Shown: positions 29,844 through 41,919, counted from the first letter of the stretch. The stretch: 64,000 nt of DNA from Pseudomonas libanensis (GCF_001439685.1 NZ_JYLH01000009.1:1-64000), one strand, 5' to 3'. Numbers and translations: made by a program. Notes: generated by a model not told the origin, from the sequence alone.

Positions 29844-30818
29844 CTACATCACTCCTGCGCGCAGCAAGTCGCCAAGGTTAAGGGCCCCGATCGGGCGATC
29901 ATCATCGTCGACGACGATGAGCGCGCCGATCCGGTGGTCTTCCATGATTTTCAGCGCTTCAGCCGCGAGCATTTCAGCGCGGGCGGTCTTGCCGTGAGGT
30001 GTCATGACCGCATCGATGGTCGCGGTGTGGATATCAATGGTGCGGTCCAGGGTACGACGCAGGTCGCCGTCGGTGAATACCCCGGCCAGGCGACCATCGG
30101 GTTCGACGATCGCCGTCATGCCCAGGCCTTTGCGGGTCATTTCCATCAGCGCATCCCTGAGCAGGGTGCCGCGTGGGACGCTTGGCAGTTCGGCGCCGGA
30201 ATGCATGACATTTTCCACTTTAAGCAACAGGCGACGGCCGAGCGCGCCGCCTGGGTGGGAAAATGCGAAGTCTTCGGCGGTAAAGCCGCGGGCCTCCAGG
30301 AGCGCCACGGCCAACGCATCGCCCATGACCAGGGCAGCAGTGGTGGAGGAGGTGGGTGCCAGGTTCAGCGGGCAGGCCTCGTGAGTCACGTGCACGTTCA
30401 GGTTGACGTCGGCAGCCTTGGCCAGCGTCGATGCCGGGTTGCCGGTGAGGCTGATCATCTGGATGCCCAGGCGCTTGATCAGGGGCAACAGGGTCACGAT
30501 TTCGTTGGTGGTGCCGGAATTGGACAGCGCCAGGATCACGTCATCCTTGGTGATCATGCCCATATCGCCGTGGCTGGCCTCGGCCGGGTGCACGAAAAAC
30601 GCGGTGGTCCCGGTACTCGCCAGCGTTGCGGCGATTTTGTTGCCAATGTGGCCGGATTTGCCCATGCCGACCACGACAACGCGGCCCTTGCTGGCCAGGA
30701 TCAGCTCGCAGGCGCGTACGAAATTCGCGTCGATATGGGCCAGCAAGCCTTCTACGGCTTCAAGCTCGAGGCGGATGGTGCGCTGTGCGGATTGAATAAG
30801 CTCGCTGGATTGGCTCAT
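29844..30818 (-). CDS. kdsD: Arabinose-5-phosphate isomerase
   Basis: 324 residues. An SIS domain (GKSGHIGNKIAATLASTGT, SNSGTTNEIVTLL) is followed by two CBS domains. It interconverts ribulose-5-P and arabinose-5-P, the first step to Kdo. I start at 30818 (MSQSSELIQSA); upstream sequence is promoter. First gene of the kdsD-kdsC-lptCAB unit. Confidence 0.96.
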   Translation of the reverse strand: MSQSSELIQSAQRTIRLELEAVEGLLAHIDANFVRACELILASKGRVVVVGMGKSGHIGNKIAATLASTGTTAFFVHPAEASHGDMGMITKDDVILALSNSGTTNEIVTLLPLIKRLGIQMISLTGNPASTLAKAADVNLNVHVTHEACPLNLAPTSSTTAALVMGDALAVALLEARGFTAEDFAFSHPGGALGRRLLLKVENVMHSGAELPSVPRGTLLRDALMEMTRKGLGMTAIVEPDGRLAGVFTDGDLRRTLDRTIDIHTATIDAVMTPHGKTARAEMLAAEALKIMEDHRIGALIVVDDDDRPIGALNLGDLLRAGVM

Positions 30819-31127
30819 GTCTGAATCGTATAGCCTGACGAAAAGGCGGCGATTATAGCCGTAATGATCAATTCGCTCACGTAAGTTCGTCAGGGTTTGT
30901 GCGCGATGTAGATGAAAATCACCGTCGTCAACATAGGAGGCAACCCTTTTCCCCTGTCTCAAATCTGAACGAGCGCTGTTCCGGCCTTGGGCGCTCTGCA
31001 CCAGCAGTGATATAGTTCGCCGCCAGTTCGGTCCACCCAACCCATGTGCCTAACTATTGCGCATCCTTTGCAAACCAAAGTCGCACACATGGTGTCTGAG
31101 TGAAAGGCTGCATCCCAAGGAGATTAG
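30819..31127. other. Divergent promoter region of kdsD and mlaF
   Basis: 309 bases without a gene. On the minus strand a perfect TATAAT (30852-30857) lies about 35 bases before kdsD. On the plus strand TTGGGC (30987-30992) and TATAGT (31011-31016), 18 bases apart, could serve mlaF. AAGGAG stands just before the mlaF ATG. No small gene or repeat is visible here. Confidence 0.55.
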
Positions 31128-31937
31128 ATGAGTGCCGATAACGCCTACGCGGTCGAGCTGAAGGGTCTGTCCTTCAAGCGCGGGACGCGCAGCATCTTCA
31201 ATAACGTCGATATTCGCATTCCTCGCGGCAAGGTCACGGGCATCATGGGGCCTTCCGGTTGCGGCAAGACCACCCTGTTGCGCCTGATGGGCATGCAATT
31301 GCGGCCCAGTGCGGGCGAAGTGTGGGTCAACGGCCAGAATCTGCCGACCCTGTCGCGCAGCGATCTGTTCGATGCGCGCAAGCATATGGGCGTGCTGTTC
31401 CAGAGCGGCGCGCTGTTCACCGACCTCGATGTTTTCGAAAACGTAGCCTTCCCGCTGCGGGTGCATACCCAGCTGTCCGATGAAATGATTCGTGACATCG
31501 TGTTGCTGAAACTGCAGGCCGTGGGCCTTCGCGGTGCCATCGACCTGATGCCGGACGAGTTGTCCGGCGGCATGAAACGCCGTGTCGCGCTGGCGCGAGC
31601 TATCGCCCTCGACCCGCAGATCCTCATGTACGACGAGCCGTTCGTTGGCCAGGACCCGATCGCCATGGGCGTGCTGGTGCGCCTGATCCGTCTGCTCAAC
31701 GACGCACTGGGGATCACCAGTATCGTGGTGTCCCACGATTTGGCCGAAACCGCGAGCATCGCCGACTACCTGTATGTAGTAGGCGATGGCCAGGTGCTGG
31801 GGCAGGGTACGCCTGAAGAGTTGATGAACGCCGATAACCCGCGCATTCGCCAATTCATGACCGGCGATCCCGACGGCCCGGTGCCTTTTCACTTTCCGGC
31901 AGCGGACTACCGCTCAGATCTTCTGGGGAAGCGCTGA
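31128..31937 (+). CDS. mlaF: Phospholipid transport ABC ATPase MlaF
   Basis: 269 residues. Walker [10 protein letters not shown], signature LSGGMKRR, Walker B ILMYDEPF and switch His in VVSHD. It is the ATPase of the MlaFEDB complex, which moves phospholipids between MlaC and the inner membrane and so keeps the outer leaflet free of them. It shares one base with mlaE. Confidence 0.97.
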   Translation: MSADNAYAVELKGLSFKRGTRSIFNNVDIRIPRGKVTGIMGPSGCGKTTLLRLMGMQLRPSAGEVWVNGQNLPTLSRSDLFDARKHMGVLFQSGALFTDLDVFENVAFPLRVHTQLSDEMIRDIVLLKLQAVGLRGAIDLMPDELSGGMKRRVALARAIALDPQILMYDEPFVGQDPIAMGVLVRLIRLLNDALGITSIVVSHDLAETASIADYLYVVGDGQVLGQGTPEELMNADNPRIRQFMTGDPDGPVPFHFPAADYRSDLLGKR

Positions 31938-32734
31938 TGCGCAAGACATCTCTTATCGAGAAGGTTCGCCTTTTCGGTCGCTCGGGCATCGACATCGTCG
32001 AAGTCCTGGGGCGTTCGACCATTTTCCTGTTCCACGCCCTGCTGGGCCGCGGCGGCATCGGCGGCGGCTTTGGCCTGCTGCTCAAGCAGTTGCATGCAGT
32101 CGGCGTGATGTCCCTGGTGATCATCGTGGTCTCCGGGGTGTTCATCGGCATGGTGCTGGCGCTGCAAGGCTTCAACATCCTGTCCAGCTACGGGTCGGAG
32201 CAGGCGGTAGGCCAGATGGTGGCCCTGACCCTGCTGCGTGAGCTTGGTCCGGTGGTGACCGCCTTGTTGTTCGCGGGGCGTGCAGGTTCGGCGTTGACTG
32301 CCGAAATCGGCAATATGAAGTCCACCGAGCAGCTGTCCAGCCTGGAAATGATAGGCGTAGACCCGCTCAAGTACATTGTTGCCCCGCGCCTGTGGGCCGG
32401 CTTCATTTCCCTGCCATTGCTGGCGATGATTTTCAGCGTGGTGGGTATCTGGGGCGGTTCGTGGGTGGCGGTTGACTGGTTGGGCGTCTATGACGGTTCC
32501 TACTGGGCCAACATGCAAAACAGCGTGACCTTCACCGGTGACGTGCTCAACGGCATCATAAAGAGCATTGTCTTTGCCTTTGTGGTGACCTGGATTGCCG
32601 TATTCCAAGGCTATGACTGCGAGCCCACCTCAGAAGGGATCAGTCGCGCCACCACCAAGACCGTTGTGTACGCCTCGCTGGCGGTACTGGGCCTTGACTT
32701 CATTTTGACCGCCTTGATGTTTGGAGATTTCTGA
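31937..32734 (+). CDS. mlaE: Phospholipid transport permease MlaE
   Basis: 265 residues, about five or six membrane segments, with the MlaE/Ttg2B core ([39 protein letters not shown]). It is the dimeric permease under the MlaD ring. Start and stop each overlap the neighbouring gene by one base. Confidence 0.96.
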   Translation: MRKTSLIEKVRLFGRSGIDIVEVLGRSTIFLFHALLGRGGIGGGFGLLLKQLHAVGVMSLVIIVVSGVFIGMVLALQGFNILSSYGSEQAVGQMVALTLLRELGPVVTALLFAGRAGSALTAEIGNMKSTEQLSSLEMIGVDPLKYIVAPRLWAGFISLPLLAMIFSVVGIWGGSWVAVDWLGVYDGSYWANMQNSVTFTGDVLNGIIKSIVFAFVVTWIAVFQGYDCEPTSEGISRATTKTVVYASLAVLGLDFILTALMFGDF

Positions 32735-33201
32735 TGCAAAACCGCACTGTGGAAATCGGTGTCGGCCTTTTCTTGCTGGCTGGCATCCTGGCTTTACTGT
32801 TGTTGGCCCTGCGAGTCAGCGGCCTTTCGGCCAGCCCCACCGCCGATACTTATAAACTTTACGCGTACTTCGACAATATCGCCGGTTTGACGGTCAGAGC
32901 TAAAGTGACCATGGCCGGCGTTACCATCGGCAAGGTCACGGCAATCGATCTGGACCGCGACAGCTTCACCGGGCGGGTGACCATGCAGTTGGACAAGAAG
33001 GTAGATAACCTGCCGACTGACTCCACGGCATCTATCCTCACTGCGGGGCTGCTGGGCGAGAAATACATCGGTGTCAGCGTGGGTGGGGAAACAGCCCTGC
33101 TCAAGGATGGTTCGACCATCCACGACACGCAGTCGTCGCTGGTGCTTGAAGACCTGATCGGAAAATTTTTGCTCAATACGGTCAATAAAGACGCCAAATG
33201 A
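32734..33201 (+). CDS. mlaD: MCE-domain protein MlaD
   Basis: 155 residues: one N-terminal membrane anchor, then a single MCE domain (about 38-118, with YFDNIAGLTVRAKVTMAGV) and a short helical tail that forms the hydrophobic pore of the hexamer. The Mla ABC system in P. putida is known as Ttg2, associated with solvent tolerance; this is family knowledge. Confidence 0.95.
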   Translation: MQNRTVEIGVGLFLLAGILALLLLALRVSGLSASPTADTYKLYAYFDNIAGLTVRAKVTMAGVTIGKVTAIDLDRDSFTGRVTMQLDKKVDNLPTDSTASILTAGLLGEKYIGVSVGGETALLKDGSTIHDTQSSLVLEDLIGKFLLNTVNKDAK

Positions 33202-33212
33202 GGAATCTGTTC

Positions 33213-33860
33213 ATGATCTCTACCTTGCGACGTGGCCTGCTGGTACTGCTTGCAGCGTTGCCGCTGATGGCCAACGCGGCAGGTTCTGCGCACGATTTGG
33301 TGCAGGACACGACCAGCAGGATGCTGGCCGACCTGAAGGCCAACAAAGAGCAATACAAACAAGACCCTTCCCGGTTCTACGAAGCACTCAACACGATTGT
33401 TGGCCCGGTGGTCGATGCCGAAGGCATTTCCAAAAGCATCATGACGGTCAAGTATTCGCGCAAGGCAACCCCGGCGCAGATGCAGACGTTCCAGGAAAAC
33501 TTCAAGCGTGGCCTGTTCCAGTTCTACGGCAACGCTCTGCTGGAATACAACAACCAGGGCATCGTCGTTGACCCTGCCAAGGAGGAGTCGGGTGATCGTG
33601 CCGAGGTCGGCATGAAAGTCTCGGGCAGCAATGGCTCGATCTATCCGGTGTCCTACACCCTGACGAAAATCAACGGTGAGTGGAAGCTGCGCAACGTGGT
33701 CATCAACGGCATCAATATCGGCAAGCTGTTCCGTGACCAGTTCGCCGATGCGATGCAGCGCAATGGCAATGACCTGGACAAGACCATCAATGGTTGGGCC
33801 GGTGAAGTGGCCAAGGCCAAGGAAGAAACCGACAAAGCTGCCGGGAAGCCTGCGCAATGA
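33213..33860 (+). CDS. mlaC: Periplasmic phospholipid-binding protein MlaC
   Basis: 215 residues. A signal peptide ending MANAA precedes the MlaC/Ttg2D domain (MLADLKANKEQYKQDPSRFY). It shuttles phospholipid between MlaA at the outer membrane and MlaFEDB. Two starts are possible; I prefer the ATG at 33213, which has AGGAA seven bases upstream, over the ATG at 33198, which overlaps the mlaD stop but has no ribosome site. Four bases overlap mlaB. Confidence 0.94.
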   Translation: MISTLRRGLLVLLAALPLMANAAGSAHDLVQDTTSRMLADLKANKEQYKQDPSRFYEALNTIVGPVVDAEGISKSIMTVKYSRKATPAQMQTFQENFKRGLFQFYGNALLEYNNQGIVVDPAKEESGDRAEVGMKVSGSNGSIYPVSYTLTKINGEWKLRNVVINGINIGKLFRDQFADAMQRNGNDLDKTINGWAGEVAKAKEETDKAAGKPAQ

Positions 33861-34162
33861 CCGAGTCGGCTGTTCGTATCGGCGACGCCGGCGAGCTGTT
33901 CCTCAGCGGCGTACTGGATTACCGTACCGGGCCTGACCTGCGCAAGCAGGGCCAGGCGCTGATCAAGGCCAGCAAGGCGCCCGAAGTGGTGCTCGATTGT
34001 TCGGCGGTGACCAAGTCCAGCAGTGTCGGCCTGTCATTGCTGCTGTGCTTCATGCGTGATGCCGAGGCGGCCAAAAAGCCGGTCAGCATCCGCGCATTGC
34101 CCGAAGACATGCGTGAGATTGCTCAGGTTTCTGGTCTGACCGAGCTGCTGGCGCATCCTTAA
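33857..34162 (+). CDS. mlaB: STAS-domain protein MlaB
   Basis: 101 residues of the STAS fold, with VVLDCSAVTKSSSVGLSLLL around the conserved serine/threonine region. MlaB binds MlaF and stabilises the transporter. Last gene of mlaFEDCB; a terminator-like hairpin follows. Confidence 0.92.
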   Translation: MTESAVRIGDAGELFLSGVLDYRTGPDLRKQGQALIKASKAPEVVLDCSAVTKSSSVGLSLLLCFMRDAEAAKKPVSIRALPEDMREIAQVSGLTELLAHP

Positions 34163-34176
34163 GACACACTTTCAGG

Positions 34177-34230
34177 AAAGCCCCCCGTCAGAGTCCTGCT
34201 ATGCGGGGTTCGCAGGCGCGGGGCTTTTTT
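34177..34230 (+). terminator. Probable terminator after mlaB
   Basis: AAAGCCCC (34177-34184) can pair with GGGGCTTT (34220-34227), followed by further T. The enclosed 35 bases can fold on their own (CCCCG with CGGGG). The long loop makes it weaker than a classical hairpin. Confidence 0.6.
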
Positions 34231-34276
34231 GTATGATGTGCGACCCGTGCGCACTGGGCGCCGATAGAGGTTGAGC

Positions 34277-35805
<1,529 letters not shown>

Positions 35806-35817
35806 TGCCCGCTGCGC

Positions 35818-35917
35818 TGTAGGAGCGAGCTTGCTCGCGAAGGCCTCATGTGCACCGCGTTGATTCTGAATAAACGCGTTATCGTTGACGTTCTTCGCGA
35901 GCAAGCTCGCTTCTACA
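35818..35917. repeat. REPIN (GGAGCGAGCTTGCTCGCGAA type)
   Basis: Two facing arms (TGTAGGAGCGAGCTTGCTCG and near-complement with one mismatch, TTCTACA). The interior CACCGCGTT...CGCGTTATCGTTGACGTT is shared with the copy at 23704-23803. It lies between murA and hisG. Confidence 0.92.
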
Positions 35918-36017
35918 AACACTGATTCGTTTCAAATCGAGGCTGTAATGGCCTCGATCTGTGTCCGGCGCCATTTGCGACCGGGCCGCAATAGCCTGAT
36001 AAAGGACTGACGTTCCC

Positions 36018-36653
36018 ATGTTGACCATCGCACTGTCCAAGGGCCGCATCCTTGACGACACGTTGCCGCTTCTGGCTGAAGCGGGCATCGTGCCGACCGA
36101 GAATCCGGACAAGAGCCGCAAGCTGATCATCCCCACGACCCAGGACGACGTGCGCCTGCTGATCGTGCGGGCTACCGACGTGCCGACCTACGTTGAACAT
36201 GGTGCCGCCGACCTGGGTGTGGCCGGCAAGGACGTACTGATGGAATATGGCGGCCAGGGCCTCTACGAGCCGTTGGACCTGCGCATCGCCCTGTGCAAAC
36301 TGATGACCGCCGGCCGCGTCGGTGATGTCGAACCCAAGGGCCGCCTGCGGGTCGCCACCAAGTTCGTCAACGTCGCCAAGCGCTACTACGCCGAACAAGG
36401 CCGCCAGGTCGATATCATCAAGCTCTACGGCTCGATGGAGCTGGCTCCGCTGATCGGCCTGGCCGACAAGATCATCGACGTGGTCGACACCGGCAACACC
36501 CTGCGTGCCAACGGTTTGGAACCGCAGGATTTCATTGCCGACATCAGCTCCCGCCTGATCGTCAACAAAGCGTCGATGAAGATGCAACACGCCCGTATCC
36601 AGGCGTTGATCGACACCCTGCGCAAGGCAGTGGAGTCTCGACACCGCGGTTGA
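36018..36653 (+). CDS. hisG: ATP phosphoribosyltransferase, short form
   Basis: 211 residues, the short form that lacks the C-terminal regulatory domain and needs the HisRS-like partner HisZ, not present here. [19 protein letters not shown] opens the protein and the PRPP loop is [12 protein letters not shown]. It catalyses the first step of histidine synthesis. Confidence 0.97.
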   Translation: MLTIALSKGRILDDTLPLLAEAGIVPTENPDKSRKLIIPTTQDDVRLLIVRATDVPTYVEHGAADLGVAGKDVLMEYGGQGLYEPLDLRIALCKLMTAGRVGDVEPKGRLRVATKFVNVAKRYYAEQGRQVDIIKLYGSMELAPLIGLADKIIDVVDTGNTLRANGLEPQDFIADISSRLIVNKASMKMQHARIQALIDTLRKAVESRHRG

Positions 36654-36707
36654 CTCACCCGCGTAGCCTGAAGGCTGCGCCCGTCTATCCGCCTCATAGC
36701 CAGAATT

Positions 36708-36757
36708 CTCAGGTGCCCAAGCGGAGCGAACGGTAGTTTAGGGCGCCTGAGTTTTTT
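36708..36757 (+). terminator. Terminator-like hairpin between hisG and hisD
   Basis: CTCAGGTGCCC (36708-36718) pairs with GGGCGCCTGAG (36741-36751), one mismatch, followed by six T. It is a plausible terminator or attenuator separating hisG from hisDC. No run of His codons is seen before it. Confidence 0.7.
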
Positions 36758-36780
36758 GCCAATCCTATGAGGCCCTCGCT

Positions 36781-38103
36781 ATGACCACGTCCACTGCAAT
36801 TGCCCGACTCAACGCTGCCGACCCGGATTTCGCCCATCATCTGGATCATCTGCTGAGCTGGGAAAGCGTGTCCGACGATTCGGTCAACCAGCGGGTGCTT
36901 GACATTATCAAGGCCGTGCGCGAGCGCGGTGACGCGGCGCTGGTGGACTTCACCCGTCAGTTCGACGGCCTGGACGTCAAGTCCATGGCTGACCTGATCC
37001 TGCCCCGCGAACGCCTGGAGCTGGCGCTGACACGCATCACTATCGAGCAGCGCGAAGCCTTGGAAGTGGCAGCGACACGGGTACGCAGCTACCACGAAAA
37101 ACAGAAGCAGGACTCCTGGAGCTACACCGAGGCCGATGGCACCGTACTGGGCCAGAAGGTCACGCCGCTGGACCGGGCTGGCCTGTATGTACCGGGCGGC
37201 AAGGCTTCTTATCCGTCCTCGGTGCTGATGAATGCAATTCCGGCCAAGGTTGCGGGCGTAACCGAGGTGGTCATGGTAGTACCGACCCCGCGTGGCGAGA
37301 TCAACGAGCTGGTGCTGGCTGCCGCCTGCATCGCTGGCGTCGACCGTGTATTCACCATCGGTGGCGCCCAAGCCGTCGCGGCACTGGCCTATGGCACCGA
37401 AAGCGTGCCGAAGGTCGACAAGGTGGTCGGCCCCGGCAATATCTATGTCGCCACCGCCAAGCGCCATGTATTTGGCCAGGTCGGCATCGACATGATCGCC
37501 GGCCCCTCGGAAATCCTCGTGGTGTGTGACGGCCTGACCGACCCGGACTGGATCGCCATGGACCTGTTCTCCCAGGCCGAGCACGACGAAGACGCCCAGG
37601 CGATCCTGGTCAGCCCCGACGCCGAGTTCCTCGACAAGGTTGCCGCCAGCATTGATAAGCTGCTGCCGACCATGGAGCGTGCCGAGATCATCGAGAAGTC
37701 GATCAATGGCCGCGGTGCGCTGATCCTGGTGCGTGACATGGAGCAGGCCATCGAGGTGGCCAACCGCATCGCGCCGGAACACCTTGAGCTGTCCGTAGCG
37801 GACCCACAGGCCTGGTTGCCGTCGATCCGTCACGCCGGGGCGATCTTCATGGGGCGCCACACCAGCGAAGCCCTGGGCGACTACTGTGCCGGGCCGAACC
37901 ACGTGCTGCCGACCTCGGGCACTGCACGCTTCTCGTCGCCACTGGGGGTGTACGACTTCCAGAAGCGCTCGTCGATCATCTTCTGTTCACCCCAAGGCGC
38001 TTCCGAACTGGGCAAGACCGCTTCGGTGCTGGCCCGTGGTGAATCCTTGAGTGCCCACGCACGCAGCGCTGAATATCGCATCCTTGACGAGAAGGGGAAC
38101 TGA
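36781..38103 (+). CDS. hisD: Histidinol dehydrogenase
   Basis: 440 residues. The [20 protein letters not shown] segment, [12 protein letters not shown] and the zinc and catalytic region [10 protein letters not shown] (Gln and His ligands) and APEHLEL are all present. It oxidises histidinol to histidine in two NAD+ steps. It stops four bases before hisC. Confidence 0.97.
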   Translation: MTTSTAIARLNAADPDFAHHLDHLLSWESVSDDSVNQRVLDIIKAVRERGDAALVDFTRQFDGLDVKSMADLILPRERLELALTRITIEQREALEVAATRVRSYHEKQKQDSWSYTEADGTVLGQKVTPLDRAGLYVPGGKASYPSSVLMNAIPAKVAGVTEVVMVVPTPRGEINELVLAAACIAGVDRVFTIGGAQAVAALAYGTESVPKVDKVVGPGNIYVATAKRHVFGQVGIDMIAGPSEILVVCDGLTDPDWIAMDLFSQAEHDEDAQAILVSPDAEFLDKVAASIDKLLPTMERAEIIEKSINGRGALILVRDMEQAIEVANRIAPEHLELSVADPQAWLPSIRHAGAIFMGRHTSEALGDYCAGPNHVLPTSGTARFSSPLGVYDFQKRSSIIFCSPQGASELGKTASVLARGESLSAHARSAEYRILDEKGN

Positions 38104-38106
38104 GAC

Positions 38107-39159
38107 ATGAGCAAATTCTGGAGCCCTTTCGTCAAGGACCTCGTGCCTTACGTACCCGGTGAGCAACCGAAGCTGACCAAACTGGTCAAGCTCAACACCA
38201 ATGAAAACCCATACGGGCCCTCGCCCAAGGCGTTGGCGGCGATGCAGGCCGAGTTGAACGACAACCTGCGCCTGTACCCGGACCCCAACAGCGACCTGCT
38301 CAAACAAGCCGTGGCCAGGTATTACGGGATCGACGCCGGCAAGGTGTTCCTCGGCAACGGTTCCGATGAAGTCCTGGCGCACATCTTTCATGGTCTGTTC
38401 CAGCATGATTTGCCGCTGCTGTTCCCGGATATCAGCTACAGCTTCTACCCGGTGTACTGCGGCTTGTACGGCATCAAGTTCGACGCCGTGCCGTTGGATG
38501 CGCAGTTCCAGGTCCGCGTGGCGGACTACGCCAGGCCCAACGGCGGGATCATCATCCCCAACCCGAATGCGCCGACCGGCTGCGTACTGGCGCTGGATGC
38601 GGTGGAGCAGCTCCTCAAGGCCAGCCCGGACTCGGTCGTCGTGGTCGATGAAGCCTATATCGACTTCGGTGGCGAGACCGCCATCAGCCTGGTAGACCGT
38701 TACCCGAACCTGCTGGTGACGCAGACCCTGTCCAAATCGCGCTCACTGGCCGGTTTGCGTGTGGGCCTGGCAGTGGGCCACCCGGACTTGATCGAGGCGC
38801 TGGAACGGGTCAAGAACAGTTTCAACTCCTACCCGTTGGATCGCTTGGCGATTGTCGGCGCGGCGGCGGCGTTCGATGACCGTGAGTATTTCGCGAAAAC
38901 CTGCCAGTTGGTGATCGACAGTCGCGAGAAGCTCGTTGCGCAGTTACAGGCTAAAGGCTTTGAGGTGTTGCCATCAGCGGCCAACTTCATCTTCGCTCGC
39001 CACCCGCAACACGACGCCGCCGGCCTGGCGGCCAGGTTGCGTGAGCAAGGGGTGATTGTGCGGCACTTCAAGCAGGAGCGGATTGCCCAGTTCCTGCGGA
39101 TCAGTATCGGGGCGCCGGAGCAGAACCAGGCGCTGATCGACGGGCTTGGCGAGCTCTAA
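38107..39159 (+). CDS. hisC: Histidinol-phosphate aminotransferase
   Basis: 350 residues, fold-type I PLP enzyme. [16 protein letters not shown] binds substrate, [12 protein letters not shown] holds the PLP aspartate, and the Schiff-base lysine is in [14 protein letters not shown]. Many pseudomonads have a second HisC elsewhere; this copy, next to hisGD, is the biosynthetic one by context. Confidence 0.96.
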   Translation: MSKFWSPFVKDLVPYVPGEQPKLTKLVKLNTNENPYGPSPKALAAMQAELNDNLRLYPDPNSDLLKQAVARYYGIDAGKVFLGNGSDEVLAHIFHGLFQHDLPLLFPDISYSFYPVYCGLYGIKFDAVPLDAQFQVRVADYARPNGGIIIPNPNAPTGCVLALDAVEQLLKASPDSVVVVDEAYIDFGGETAISLVDRYPNLLVTQTLSKSRSLAGLRVGLAVGHPDLIEALERVKNSFNSYPLDRLAIVGAAAAFDDREYFAKTCQLVIDSREKLVAQLQAKGFEVLPSAANFIFARHPQHDAAGLAARLREQGVIVRHFKQERIAQFLRISIGAPEQNQALIDGLGEL

Positions 39160-39177
39160 TTCTTTACAGGCTGTACG

Positions 39178-39255
39178 GGCCTCATCGCGGGCAAGCCCGG
39201 CTCCCACAGGAAACTGCATTGCCCTGTGGGAGCCGGGCTTGCCCGCGATGAGGCC
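39178..39255. repeat. REPIN with perfect 32-base arms
   Basis: Arms 39178-39209 and 39224-39255 are exact reverse complements (GGCCTCATCGCGGGCAAGCC... and its partner) around a 14-base loop. It sits between convergent hisC and uraA and could act as a bidirectional transcript end. Arm order is inverted relative to the other REPINs here. Confidence 0.93.
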
Positions 39256-39282
39256 ATCAGCTACACCAGAAAACTGGAAGGA

Positions 39283-40557
39283 TTAGATCAACGGCTCGTC
39301 AGGCTTCTTGTTCTTCCAGCCATCATTGCCCGGCAGCAGCAGGTTCAGACCAATCGCTACCACCGCACACAGGGCGATGCCCTTGAGGCCGAAGTCATCC
39401 GGGCCGGTGCCGGTGCCGACCAGCACACCGCCAATCCCGAACACCAGGGTCACCGACACAATCACCAGGTTGCGTGCTTCACCCAGGTCGATCCTGTGGC
39501 GAATCAGCGTGTTCATGCCCACTGCGGCAATCGAGCCGAACAGCAGGCACAGAATCCCGCCCATCACCGGTACCGGGATGCTCTGCAGCAGTGCGCCGAA
39601 CTTGCCGATAAACGCCAGGCTGATGGCAAACACCGCCGCCCAGGTCATGATCTTCGGGTTGTAGTTCTTGGTCAGCATCACTGCGCCGGTCACTTCGGCG
39701 TAGGTGGTGTTCGGCGGGCCGCCAAACATCCCCGCTGCCGTGGTGGCAATGCCGTCACCCAGCAGCGTGCGGTGCAGGCCGGGCTTTTTCAGGTAATCGC
39801 GGCCGGTCACGCTGCCTACTGCAATCACACCGCCGATATGCTCGATCGCCGGGGCCAGAGCCACTGGGACGATGAACAGGATCGCCTGCCAGTTGAACTC
39901 CGGCGCGGTGAAGTGGGGCAGGGCGAACCAGGGCGCAGCGGCGATTTTTGCGGTGTCGACCACGCCAAAGTAGAACGACATGGCGAAACCCACCAGCACC
40001 CCGGAAATGATCGGCACCAGGCGGAAAATGCCCTTGCCGAACACCGCGACGATCAAGGTGGTGAACAGCGCCGGCATCGAGATCAGCATCGCCGTCTGGT
40101 AATGGATCAACTCGGCACCGTCGCCGGACTTGCCCATGGCCATATTGGCGGCAATCGGTGCCATGGCCAGGCCGATGGAAATAATCACCGGGCCGATCAC
40201 CACTGGCGGCAACAGCCGGTCGATAAACCCGGTGCCCTTGACCTTCACGGCCAGGCCCAGGAACGTGTAGACGAAACCGGCCGCCATCACCCCGCCCATG
40301 GTTGCCGCCAGGCCGAACTGGCCCTTGGCGAGAATGATCGGGGTGATAAACGCGAAACTCGATGCCAGGAAGACCGGCACCTGCCGCCCGGTCACCACTT
40401 GGAACAGCAACGTGCCCAGGCCTGCGGTGAACAGTGCGACGTTTGGATCAAGACCTGTGATCAGCGGCATCAACACCAACGCGCCAAATGCTACGAAGAG
40501 CATCTGTGCGCCAGACAGGATCTGGCGCCAAAGCGGGTCGTTGAATTCATCCTGCAT
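39283..40557 (-). CDS. uraA: Uracil permease, NCS2 family
   Basis: 424 residues with about 14 membrane segments of the UraA/XanQ fold. GSVTGRDYLKKPGLHRTLLGDGIATTAAGMFGGPPNTTYAE contains the NCS2 motif, in the uracil form with the Glu of TTYAE. It imports uracil by proton symport. I use the ATG at 40557 because AAGGA lies at good spacing; a GTG two codons upstream overlaps the upp stop. Cotranscribed after upp. Confidence 0.93.
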   Translation of the reverse strand: MQDEFNDPLWRQILSGAQMLFVAFGALVLMPLITGLDPNVALFTAGLGTLLFQVVTGRQVPVFLASSFAFITPIILAKGQFGLAATMGGVMAAGFVYTFLGLAVKVKGTGFIDRLLPPVVIGPVIISIGLAMAPIAANMAMGKSGDGAELIHYQTAMLISMPALFTTLIVAVFGKGIFRLVPIISGVLVGFAMSFYFGVVDTAKIAAAPWFALPHFTAPEFNWQAILFIVPVALAPAIEHIGGVIAVGSVTGRDYLKKPGLHRTLLGDGIATTAAGMFGGPPNTTYAEVTGAVMLTKNYNPKIMTWAAVFAISLAFIGKFGALLQSIPVPVMGGILCLLFGSIAAVGMNTLIRHRIDLGEARNLVIVSVTLVFGIGGVLVGTGTGPDDFGLKGIALCAVVAIGLNLLLPGNDGWKNKKPDEPLI

Positions 40558-40559
40558 GC

Positions 40560-41198
40560 TCACGCGTCCTTCTGCTTGGTGCCGAAGATCTTGTCACCGG
40601 CATCGCCCAGGCCTGGGATGATGTAGCCGTGCTCGTTCAAGCGCTCATCGATGGACGCGGTATAGATCTGCACATCCGGGTGGGCTTTCTCGACGGCGGC
40701 GATACCTTCCGGCGCGGCTACCAGCACCATGGCGCGGATGTCCTTGCAGCCGGCCTTTTTCAGCAGGTCGATGGTCGCGACCATGGAGCTGCCGGTGGCG
40801 AGCATCGGGTCGATGATCATGGCCAGGCGTTCGTTGATTTCCGGGACGAGTTTTTCCAGGTAAGTGTGGGCCTGCAAGGTTTCTTCATTGCGGGCTACGC
40901 CCACGGCGCTGACCTTGGCGCCCGGGATCAGGCTGAGGACGCCTTCGAGCATGCCGATACCGGCGCGCAGGATCGGCACGACGGTAATTTTCTTACCGGC
41001 GATTTTCTCCACTTGTACGGGACCGGCCCAACCGGGGATCTCGTAGGTCTCCAGGGGTAAATCCTTGGTGGCTTCGTAAGTGAGCAGCGCTCCGACTTCC
41101 TGAGCAAGCTCACGGAAATTCTTCGTGCTAATGTCGGCACGGCGCATAAGGCCGAGTTTGTGTCGGATCAGCGGGTGGCGGATCTCGCGAGTGGGCAT
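40560..41198 (-). CDS. upp: Uracil phosphoribosyltransferase
   Basis: 212 residues. The PRPP motif reads [11 protein letters not shown], and the uracil-binding tail is [16 protein letters not shown]. It makes UMP from uracil and PRPP. The start at 41198 ([16 protein letters not shown]) is canonical. It forms a salvage operon with uraA. Confidence 0.97.
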   Translation of the reverse strand: MPTREIRHPLIRHKLGLMRRADISTKNFRELAQEVGALLTYEATKDLPLETYEIPGWAGPVQVEKIAGKKITVVPILRAGIGMLEGVLSLIPGAKVSAVGVARNEETLQAHTYLEKLVPEINERLAMIIDPMLATGSSMVATIDLLKKAGCKDIRAMVLVAAPEGIAAVEKAHPDVQIYTASIDERLNEHGYIIPGLGDAGDKIFGTKQKDA

Positions 41199-41233
41199 GG
41201 GAAAGGCTCCGGCGGCGGGCAAAAAAACCGGCC

Positions 41234-41245
41234 TAGATTAATCTA
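41234..41245. promoter_or_regulatory. 12-base palindrome between upp and hpt
   Basis: TAGATTAATCTA is a perfect palindrome 36 bases upstream of upp on its minus strand. It could be an operator or part of the promoter; no regulator is assigned. Confidence 0.35.
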
Positions 41246-41361
41246 TCCGAGGGTGTTGTCCTATAGACATCAAGTACGTTAGTCCATAAAGGCTTGATTG
41301 GAGCGCACGAGAAGCGTACCTTCGCCCGCTTTTCTTGCCACAGCACCCCTTGGAGAGCGCC

Positions 41362-41919
41362 ATGTCTGCTGATCTCGAGCATATCCGTCAAATCATGCAC
41401 GAGGCTGACTGCCTGTACACCGAAGCGCAAGTCGAAGCAGCGATCGCCAAGGTAGGCGAACACATCACCCGCGAAATGGCCGACACCAACCCGGTGGTCT
41501 TCTGCGTGATGAACGGTGGCCTGATCTTCGCCGGCAAATTGCTCACACACCTGCAATTCCCGTTGGAAGCTTCCTACCTGCACGCTACCCGCTATCGCAA
41601 TGAAACCAGCGGCGGCGACCTATTCTGGAAGGCCAAGCCGGAAGTCTCGTTTATCGACCGCGATGTGCTGATCATCGATGACATTCTCGATGAAGGCCAC
41701 ACCCTGGGCGCGATCATCGATTTCTGCAAACACGCCGGCGCGCGTAAAGTGCATACCGCCGTACTGATCGACAAAGACCACGACCGCAAGGCCCGCCCTG
41801 AGTTGAAAGCCGACTTCGTCGGGTTGCCCTGCATCGACCGTTACATTTTCGGTTATGGCATGGACTACAAGGGCTACTGGCGTAACGCCAATGGCATTTT
41901 TGCCGTTAAAGGAATGTAA
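41362..41919 (+). CDS. hpt: Hypoxanthine-guanine phosphoribosyltransferase
   Basis: 185 residues. The PRPP loop is VLIIDDILDEGHTL, and the base-binding region has FVGLPCIDRYIFGYGMDYKGYWRN-like sequence. It salvages hypoxanthine and guanine. The start at 41362 (MSADLEHI) follows GGAGAG. The next gene begins directly after its stop. Confidence 0.94.
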   Translation: MSADLEHIRQIMHEADCLYTEAQVEAAIAKVGEHITREMADTNPVVFCVMNGGLIFAGKLLTHLQFPLEASYLHATRYRNETSGGDLFWKAKPEVSFIDRDVLIIDDILDEGHTLGAIIDFCKHAGARKVHTAVLIDKDHDRKARPELKADFVGLPCIDRYIFGYGMDYKGYWRNANGIFAVKGM

